Origin: Paulinella micropora
Lineage: Eukaryota; Cercozoa; Imbricatea; Euglyphida; Paulinellidae
Length of the DNA stretch: 64,000 bases
Direction of reading: 5' to 3'
Assembly (NCBI GenBank): GCA_019918135.1
Contig: WBZZ01000515.1
Span: forward strand, 145,001-209,000
Shown here one piece after another: positions 56,760 to 64,000 of this stretch. The notes beneath the pieces were generated by a model. It saw only the letters and a program-made list of their open reading frames with translations. It did not search any database and was not told where the DNA came from. A program made the position numbers and the translations under genes. Position 1 is the stretch's first letter. Every line of letters begins with the position of its first letter.

Positions 56760-59700
56760 GACGAGGGCGACGACGAGGGCGCGGCGGCGGCGCCCACGCC
56801 CGGCGGGGTGGTCTCCAGCAGCGGGTTGGCGCCGCTGCCGTACGAGTGGATGCCCAGCACGCTGCGCAGCAGGGCCTCGGGCTCCAGCCCGAGCAGCGGG
56901 GCCAGCGCGGCCGCCTGCTGGCGCCGGATCTCGGCATCGCGGCCGAGCAGGGCAGGCAGCAGGCGGTGGTCGGGCAGGTGCTCGTGCGTGCCGCCCGCGG
57001 GCGTTGCGGCGGTGGCCGGCAGCCAGAACTCGCGGCGGTGCTGGGCGTACACGTAGTCGGCCAGGTCCCCTGGCGCGGCCCCCTGCTGAGTGGCCCCCGG
57101 CGGGGTGGCCCCGTCGCCGACGCTGGTGCCGGCCGCCGCCTGGCCAGCGCCGGGGCCGGCCGTCGCCTGGCCATCGCTGGTGGTGGTGCCGCGCGTCCGC
57201 AGCGGCCGCAGCAGCCCGCCCAGCGACGCGGGGTCCTGCCCCAGCTGGCCCTGCACCACGGGCGGCGGCCGGCCGCTGCGGACGCGCGGCCGGGATCCGT
57301 CAGGCCGCGCGGCACGCCGTTCGGCAGCAGGTCCGTCAGGAACAGCTCGTAGTGCTGCAGCGAGCGGTCGAGCTGCCCCGTGAGCATCTGGCGCGGGCGC
57401 GCAAAGTGGTCCTGCAGGACCTGGACCATGAGCCTCGGCAGCAGGTCGGGGGCCAGCCCCTGCTCCATCACCAGCGACTGCACCTGGAAGTCCTCGGCGC
57501 GCCGCACGACCACGGGCCCCCGTGCAGCACGTCCTTGAACTCGTGGTAGTCCATGCGCAGCTCCCGGGCGTGGTTCTTCCACAGCAGGCCGCCCAGCGCG
57601 CGGCTGCACTCGGCGTAGTCCAGGTGGTTGGCCAACAGCTGGCTGTCGTGCTTGGAGAAGGAGTAGTGGCCCGGCCGCACGCCATTGCGCTGCAGCGCCA
57701 CGCGGCGCCGCCGGGCGGTCAGCTCCTGCTCGTGGCGCAGGACCTCCTCCCGAGCGTGCCGGGCCGCCCGCGCGTACTTGTCGCGCGCCGCGGGCGGGTC
57801 GGCCAGCCGCGAGTAGCGCGGGCACGAGCCGGCGTCCTCGGCCAGGACGCGCTCGCTCACGAACGCCGAGCGCGTGCCCGCCGGCAGCCACAGCTGCTGC
57901 GCCTCGGGCACCTGGTGCCGCGCCTCGAAGAACTCGCGCGCCAGCGTGTACAGCACGGCGCGCTGCTGCGGGAAGTGGAACTCGTGCTCGCCGATCATGG
58001 TGATGGCAGTGAGCAGCACGGACGGGTCCTCGTCGTTGAGCCAGAAGTCCAGCCACCCAAAGTCCTCGAGCGCCGGCGCCTTGCCCAGCGGCCGGCCGTA
58101 GTGCGTGCCCCGGCCGGGGTCGATGAGCGGGCTCAGCGACGAGTGGAACACCAGGAACACGGCGCGGCGGATAATGTTGCGCGTGATGAGGGTCGTGAGC
58201 CGGTGGATCGTGCGCTGCGAGTGCAGGCCGCACACGCCGTGCTGCTCGGCCCGCTGGCAGAAGCGGCCCAGCAGCTGCGGCGTCACGTACAGGCGCACGG
58301 GGTTGGCGAAGCCCAGCGCCAGCAGCGTGTCGTACACGTAGCCCAGCGCCGTGTCGTCCCGCACCCAGCGCACTTGTTCCTCCAGCACGGCCTGGCTCTG
58401 CACGTCCGGCTCGGTCCCGACGTTGCGCCAGGGCTCGTGGCCGGGCCGCTCGCGCGCGGGGCTGTAGATGCACAGCAGGCGGTCCCGGATGGCGGCCAGA
58501 AAGTCGCACGGGTACGTGTTGCTGGCCCCGATGAAGGCGCCGCTGATGCGCGCGCACGTCTGCTCGATGAAGCGCTGCCCCCGCTCGTTGTCGACGCGGC
58601 AGATCTGGTACTGCAGCGTAGGCGCCGACAGCATCGACTTGATCGTCTCCGTGATGCTGGACGCCTCGGTGCGCCCGTTGCGCAGCCCCAAAAAGTGCTG
58701 CGGCATCTCGTCCATCACGCGCACCTCGCCGCGCTTGTCGTAGTTGCCGGCCATGGCCTTGGTCGACATGTCGGTCAGCGCCACCGTCGTGCCGGGCAGC
58801 AGCAGGAACTTCATGAGCAGGTCCTGCAGCCGGCTCTTGCCCGTGCCCGGCGGGCCGTACGCCACCATTTTGACGAACGCCGTCTCCCGCACCGAGCACT
58901 GCGCCACCAGCAGCATGAGCTGCGCCTCCACGTGCATCGTGCCCACCCGCAGCTGGTGCTCGAACAGGTTGTGCAGCCGCACGTAATAGCAGTCCGACAC
59001 CCCGAGGTTGTCGACCGGGAGCGCCTGGAACGAGTACCAGCTGAGCGGCAGGGGGGTGGACGGCCGGGGCTTGCTCAGGAGCGAGAAGGCCGCCAGCTGC
59101 GCGTCCGAGCAGCCGCCGCCCTCCCGCAGCAGGCTCTGCACCCAGGGGGCTACCCCGCGCCGCAGGGTCTGCAGCCCCTGCCAGTGCGCCGACGCGCACG
59201 CCTCGGCCGACGCGCCCCCCCGCCGAAGCTCGGCCACCTCGTCCAGCAGGCGCTGCCGCCCCTGGTGCATCAGGCGCTTGATCGTCTGCTCGCTGGCCGC
59301 GCCGCCGCCGCCGCCGGCCCCGCCGTCCACGGCCCGCACCAGGCCCGCCAGCGACCGCGCGCGCGCGCACAGCTCGTCGGGCCCGAGCTGCTCGTCCGCC
59401 GCCAGCACCCCCAGCAGGGTGTTTTCCTCGGCCGTGCCCTGGGCTTCCTCCAGGTCGGGGCGCCGGGGCACCGGCAGGCGCGTGTGCGCGAACCTGGCGT
59501 GCGACAGCCTGGACGGCAGGCGCCAGAACAGGTCCGGGAAGGGCACCGCGAACGTCGCCGCCCCGCCCTGGCCCGCGGGGGGCTCCTGCACGTACCGGGC
59601 CCAGTCCAGCTGAGCCGGCACCACGCCCTCCAGCGGCCCGTGCCGCATATGGCGCGGGTGGAAGAAGACGCGCGGGTCCAGCACGCAGCCCCCCCACACG

Positions 59701-60537
59701 CGCTCCGTCCGCCGCCGCAGCAGGAACGCCGACACGTCCGCCCCCGCCTACGGGGTCCGAGCCACCAGCACCACCGAGCTCAGGAACTCCACGTTCTGCA
59801 TCAGCTTCGCCAAAGACTCCCGGTAGTCCGCGGTGAAGGGGCACTTGGTCGGCTGCCAGCGCGGGCGCTGGCCGCCCCCGCGCCGCTGCTTCTTGGCCGC
59901 GGGCGGCCGCCAGCCGTCGGGCTGCTCGGCGTCGCCCGCGTCCGCCCCGTCCCCCGCCTCCTCCGTGGCCAGCGCGCTGCCCGGGCAGGGGTCGTACCCC
60001 CGGCTGTCGGCCAGCAGGTCGTTGATGATCCGCAGCACGTCGAAGTTGGCGCGGTTGACCCACAGCCACAGCGAGTGGCCGACGACCTGGCCGTGCTCGT
60101 CCTGGAACGCCGACACGGCCCGGACGCTGTGGGGCAGCGCGCTCTCGGCGTCCACGCCCAGCAGGCCGGGGGGCCCACCACAGGCACACCAGCAGCTTGA
60201 AGGCCTCGTGCACCTTGTTGGTCTTGGTCTCGAAGCCCAGGGGCGTGGGCTGCGACAGGAAGCGCGAGGGCACCGTCATCTGCAGGCAGTAGCACGCGTC
60301 CCGCACCAGGTCGGCGCCCTCGTGCGCGGGGGCCAAGTGGCTCTGCCCGGCGGCGCCGTAGTCCTCGGCGCCCTGCTCGAAGAAGGTGTCCACTATGTTG
60401 GCCTCGTCGGCCTCCGGGGCGGGGGCCTGGCCCCCCGCCCCGCTCGACAGCGACGTATAGAATGGGTGGCTGCCGCGAAAAGAATAGGGCTCGTACGGCT
60501 CCGGCAGCACCGCCTGGCTCTGCGTCCGCTTGGCCAT
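56609..60537 (-). pseudogene. Large AAA+/SF3-like ATPase-helicase locus (about 1,300 codons)
   Basis: It begins MAKRTQSQAVLPEPYEPYSF. An N-terminal domain (VVGHSLWLWVNRANFDVLRI) is followed by a ~350-residue region and then the ATPase core. The core contains YGPPGTGKSRLQDLLMKFLL (Walker A, about 58,860-58,834), EVRVMDEMPQHFLG (Walker B), TEASSITETIKSMLSAPTLQ and FIGASNTYPCDFLAAIRDRL (sensor-1 Asn and arginine-finger-like Arg, as in SF3/D5-type helicases). A further ~400 residues and a Ser homopolymer of over 35 residues precede the end GPTDGPEDMHD. Most likely the replicative helicase (D5-like or baculovirus P143-like in size). A packaging or portal-associated ATPase is less likely. About four breaks are visible. 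ATTAAA on this strand lies near 56,500. Confidence 0.65.
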
Positions 60538-61251
60538 GGCGGACCGATTCTGCTACGACGACGGCCTGGCCCGGCGGCCACGCCCGGTCCCGCGCGCGTG
60601 GGTCACCCACAGCCACGCGCCGCCCTGGCGCCGGCACGGGCGGAGAGAAGGGGGGGGGGGCGGGCCTGGCCGGGGGGGGCGCGGGTTCTGCCGGGGGGGA
60701 CCACCCCCCTGCCCCCCCCCCCCCCCCCGGGACGCGCGCGCCGTCCCTCCTTCCGGCGGGGGCCGCGTGCCGCCCCGTGGTCCGCCCCCCCCCCCCCCCG
60801 CCCGCCCCAGGCCCCCCTCCTCACCCGTGGAGGGGGCGCAGCCGCGCGTGGCGGGGTCCGCCGGACGGGGGGAGGCTCTCCCTTCCGCGAAGAAAGACCG
60901 ACACTATCTGGGGGGTGTGCCTGTCCCTATTTGTACTCTGTCCCGAGAGGGGAAAGAATAAAATCCGTCTTTGCTCTCAAAGGAAAAACTCGCAAGCGGT
61001 CGGAAGATAGCTACCCCCCCCCCCCGGCCCCCGGCGGCTTGCCCTTCAAAAGAGAGCCTAGCGGTCAGTTCTACCACCCGGCGAAAACACTGGCTCCGCC
61101 AGAGAAGACAAGAAAGGCCCCCCGCCCCCTCTGTCCCTCCCCGCCGTCCCGACGCTAGTTCTTTTTGACAGTGCGTTTTCAGCCTTTTAATTACCACGAT
61201 CAGTTTACAGTCTTTGCTAATGCTAAGCGCCTGGACTCTTGTCCCCTACCT
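60538..61251. other. GC-rich intergenic stretch with C/G runs
   Basis: Runs of 10-14 C or G occur near 60,654, 60,713, 60,788 and 61,016. AATAAA at 60,956-60,961 (plus strand) and TTTAAT at 61,186 (ATTAAA for the minus-strand LRR gene) suggest a small plus-strand transcript could end here, but its frames look like artefacts. Confidence 0.5.
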
Positions 61252-63988
61252 CTACGGTTGTTGGACTTCTACTCTTGTCTTCTTCATCGGAGGCTCTGTC
61301 AGCCGAGCCGGCTCTGCAGGCAGAGTTTTGGCAACCCGGCTGACACTAACATCTGTTTTGAGCTCCAGGACCGACGGCAGTGCTGGTAGGCCGGACCACG
61401 TGGAGATGCTGCCGCCGCCGGGCCCGGGACATTTGAGCTCAAACTTGGTACATCGCTTGAGCTCCCTCGGTAACTGTAGCCTTTCGAAGCGAGAACACCC
61501 TATGATCTCAAACCTACATTCCCTAGCGTTCGGCAACGGTGGTACCACCAGCCCCGTGACACGGGGGCAGTTCTGCAACTCGATGACACAGTTCTGCACT
61601 TCTAACAAGTTTGGTACGGTCGGCGACTGGATGGTCTCACAACCACGCAAAGCGAGCTCGAAGGTGGTGCACGCTGGGAGCTCTGGTATCTTTAGTTCCG
61701 GGGGCAAAAGAGTAGCGGATTGGTGAGCATTCTGCAGCACGAGCTTGAAGGAGGTACAGCACGGCAGCTTTAAGTTAGACCTCGACCGCAGGAAGAGACG
61801 TTGGCAATCCTGGACCACAACCTCGTACTTCTCGACGGCGCGCGGCAGTTTGGGCAGAGCCAGCTCCTTGAGCTCGGGGCAGCCCTGGAGTTTGACTGTG
61901 AACGACGTACACACTGGCAGCTTCGCCGGCAGCACTAGGCTCCGCAGCGCTCCGCACTGCGTGACCTCGATCACGCAACCCTGGACGAACGGCAGTTGGG
62001 GCAGAGCCAGCTCCTCGAGCTCGGGGCAGCCCTGGAGTTTGACTGTGAACGACGTACACGCTGGCAGCTCGGTCGGCCATGTCGGTTTCTTCAGCTCTCC
62101 ACACTCCGTAAGCACGAGCACACATTCCCGCGCCTGCGGCAGCCTGGGTATAGCTAGCGCAGGGAGTTTGATGAAAGTGGATTTTGCTGTCGTCTGGTCC
62201 CGAAACCCTTTTGGTCTCCATCTCCCCGTCGCAGTATACATGTTCACTTTCTTGCGACTGCCGTCGAACCCGAGTTGGAAGCAGATACAGGCCTGCAGCT
62301 CGTCCGGCAGCACCAGTTCACGGAGCGCATCGCACCACTTGATCGTGATCAGACACGTCTGGACGCGTGGCAGCGCGGGCGCCTGCAGCCGCTCTAGCGC
62401 GGGGCAGTCTTCCAGCGTGAGTTTAAAGTGGGTACACGCCGCGAGCTCTGTGGCCGGCCCCAGCTCAACCAGCCCATAGCATTCGGTGGCCTTCAGCTCG
62501 ACCAGCCCATAGCATTCGGTGGCCTTCACCACATACTTCTCAGCGCACGGCCAGACGGGTAGGCCCAACCTCTTGAGAGAGTGGCATTCCTCCAGTGTTA
62601 GGCTGAACGTAACTGGTTCCCGAGCCTGCAGCCCTGGGCTAAACCCGGTGTACATCACGGTGGTGGCAGACGGCAAGGCTTGTCGCAGCCCTGGCAAGCT
62701 GTAGCCTTCTAAGTCAGAACAGTTAATAAATTCCAGGGAGATGCCTCCGGCTGCAGTCAGCGCGTCAAAGGCCAGGGTCTTCATCTTGTGACAGGCTGCC
62801 ACACTGACGACGAGGCTGCCGCGGACCCTTTGTAGGGTCGGCAGTGCGAGCTGCTCTAACTCTGCACAATCCCAAAAACTCAGGGCGAGGCCCCCCTTGG
62901 CCTCCCGCAGGGCGGGCGCCTGGAACGCCCGGAGGCTAACAGAGTGTTCACTGTCTGCGGGAGATTCCACCCGTATCTCGAGACTACCGACCTTCGTTAG
63001 CCTCGGCAGTGTGACGCTGCCCAGCTGAGAACAATTAATAAAGCTCAAGGCGAGGTGCTCCTTGGCTGTCTGCAAAGCGGGCAGCTCGAACGCCCGGAAG
63101 CCCTGGAGGGGACTGGACGAGCCGAACCATACGACGTCTACCTTGACCGCGAGGCTATTGACGCTAGACAGCACTGGCAGGGAAATCTGCTGTAGGCTGG
63201 CGGCCCTCTCGGCCCGTACCTCGATCTCGAGACTACCGACGCTAGACAGCACGGGCAGGGAAACCTCTTGTAACGCTGGACAGTCCTCGCAGGCCAGTCT
63301 TACGTTCCCCGTAGTATGCTGCCGCAGCGAGGGTAAGCGAAGGAACGGCAGCTGGGGGCACGAAGCCACGTCCAGCACCAGCTGGCCATTCCCAGGTAAC
63401 AGCTCCAGGCCCTGGTGGGACGACCTTTTGACATAGATAGTCGCTGGCTGGGGGCTTCCACCGGTCTTCAGGGAGGTGTCAATAGTCAAGAGCCGCGCGC
63501 ACTTTGTAAAAGACAGTTTTACAAACTGCGGGCCGTCGGCCGGGCGCTGCGTGAAGACTAGCCTTTCTAGCGCCGGCAGCCGTTTTAGCGAGAGATCGTG
63601 CTGGCCGTCCCTCATGCTGCCTGACAAGGTGGCTTGGACGAACTGGAGCTCAACGAAGCTGGGGAGGAAGCGGTTCGGGGGGACTACAGGCCCCGCGTCA
63701 GCAAACTCGGCGTCTTCATCCGAATCGGTGTCCTCCCCCCCGCGCCGCATTCGGCAGAGTCAGACTCAGCGCGCGGAAGGCCAGGTTGTGCAAGGTCAGC
63801 GTGCGGACGGGGATGGCTTGGGGCCCAGCAAAGGGAAAGCAGTGGGCGTTTTCACCGCTAAGCTCTAGCATCTCGCTAAGCTTTAGTATCTCTTGCCGGC
63901 TACCGGGTGGGTACGCCTGGCCCCGGGAAAGCACCAGCTCTGGCAGTGGCTCCGGCGGGCTCCTGAGCCCCACGGCTTCCCCGATCAC
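61252..63988 (-). pseudogene. Leucine-rich-repeat protein locus 2 (continues past the window)
   Basis: The long frame of over 830 codons is composed of about 25 repeats of the LxLxxCxxLxxLxLPxL type (RLACEDCPALQEVSLPVL, LSFINCSQLGSVTLPRL, VKLQGCPELEELALPQL), with a near-exact internal duplication (SFTVKLQGCPELEELALPQL and SFTVKLQGCPELKELALPKL). SKRLPALERLVFTQRPADGP and VASCPQLPFLRLPSLRQ align with locus 1 (VSDCPYLPFLCWPELK), so the two loci are paralogues in opposite orientation. A further N-terminal part (HCFPFAGPQAIPVRTLTLHN) lies up to the window edge. About one break is visible. The C terminus ends in KKTRVEVQQP, and ATTAAA follows on this strand. Confidence 0.7.
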
Positions 63989-64000
63989 ATTCCAGTAGTC

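Larger units (their letters stand above)
29550..64000. mobile_element. GC-rich endogenous large DNA virus segment (continues past the window)
   Basis: At about 29,550 the sequence switches within a few bases from a host exon to intronless, GC-rich, densely coding DNA that continues to the window end. Recognisable parts are a capping guanylyltransferase, two membrane proteins, a histone-H4-like protein, LRR proteins (two loci), RNR small subunit, a Bro/antirepressor-like family, GNAT, Kelch, F-box-like protein, a large AAA+/SF3-like ATPase and a hairpin repeat array. Poly(A) signals (AATAAA/ATTAAA) follow most genes. The gene set fits Nucleocytoviricota; histone plus RNR also occur in mirusviruses; hr-like hairpin arrays plus RNR occur in nimaviruses. 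No capsid, polymerase or packaging gene falls in the window, so the group stays open. It is a fossil with about ten to fifteen visible breaks. Many whole frames suggest a recent insertion. Confidence 0.75.

Noticed and set aside
56543-57352. Poly-Arg, poly-Asp and poly-Thr frames on the plus strand
   Set aside because: Antisense translation of the Ser-coding repeat at the end of the ATPase locus.
57522-60200. 892-codon plus-strand open frame
   Set aside because: It lies antisense to the AAA+ ATPase locus. Its text is Arg/His/Gln-rich with no motifs, as expected of the complement of GC-rich coding DNA.
29550-64000. Firm assignment to Nimaviridae, Nucleocytoviricota or Mirusviricota
   Set aside because: Diagnostic core genes (capsid, polymerase, packaging ATPase) are outside the window, and the visible genes give conflicting hints.

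Overview
The window is eukaryotic nuclear DNA in which two foreign virus-like blocks lie beside ordinary host sequence. The host part (about 1-15,770 and 25,100-29,550) is of moderate GC content. It has spliceosomal introns, some only about 50 nt long, and very dense microsatellites ((GATA)n, (AAT)n, (TC)n, (TA)n). It also holds tRNA-derived SINEs, one decayed LINE, and a dispersed 21-bp repeat built on a palindromic core that sits mostly between exons. I cannot name the species. Short introns plus heavy simple-sequence content would suit a protist or alga, but an invertebrate is not excluded.

Layout of the host part: 1-5,450 holds satellite and simple repeats, a duplicated 550-bp segment, an exon-like piece resembling a MADF/Myb-type domain, and three exons that splice cleanly. 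5,455-13,625 holds SINEs, (AAT)n tracts, one 4.9-kb minus-strand LINE (APE endonuclease plus reverse transcriptase, three frameshifts) and two copies of another dispersed repeat. 14,371-15,649 holds exons of two genes on opposite strands. 25,695-29,550 holds a minus-strand gene with at least seven exons whose splice phases all agree. It encodes the end of a SET domain followed by a transposase-like DUF7869-type region and an Arg/Gly tail. Its 5' end is cut off where the GC-rich block begins.

Foreign block 1 (about 15,770-25,080) is strongly AT-rich and gene-dense. It encodes a telomere-resolvase-like tyrosine recombinase, a primase fused to an origin-binding-protein-type helicase, small zinc-ribbon and coiled-coil proteins, and a duplicated promoter. 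A perfect 18-bp palindrome lies at its left edge. The set suggests a virus-like or plasmid-like replicon with hairpin telomeres, related in gene content to Polinton-like virus and virophage replicons. No capsid gene is visible. Several genes are broken, so it is treated as a fossil.

Foreign block 2 (about 29,550 to beyond 64,000) is GC-rich, intronless and gene-dense on both strands, with many long G or C runs. It carries an mRNA-capping guanylyltransferase fragment, membrane proteins, a histone-H4-like protein with an AT-hook tail, ribonucleotide reductase small subunit, Bro/antirepressor-like proteins, a GNAT acetyltransferase, Kelch, F-box-like and leucine-rich-repeat proteins, a large AAA+/SF3-like ATPase, and a tandem array of AT-rich hairpins resembling viral hr-type origins. 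Convergent genes share palindromic poly(A) signals. This is part of an endogenous large DNA virus of uncertain group (nucleocytovirus, mirusvirus-like, or a nimavirus-like nuclear virus). Many frames are open, so integration looks fairly recent, but roughly ten to fifteen breaks are visible.

Together the two blocks give replication (primase-helicase, AAA+ ATPase, RNR), genome-end processing (resolvase), chromatin (histone-like protein), mRNA capping and host-protein degradation adaptors (F-box, Kelch, LRR).
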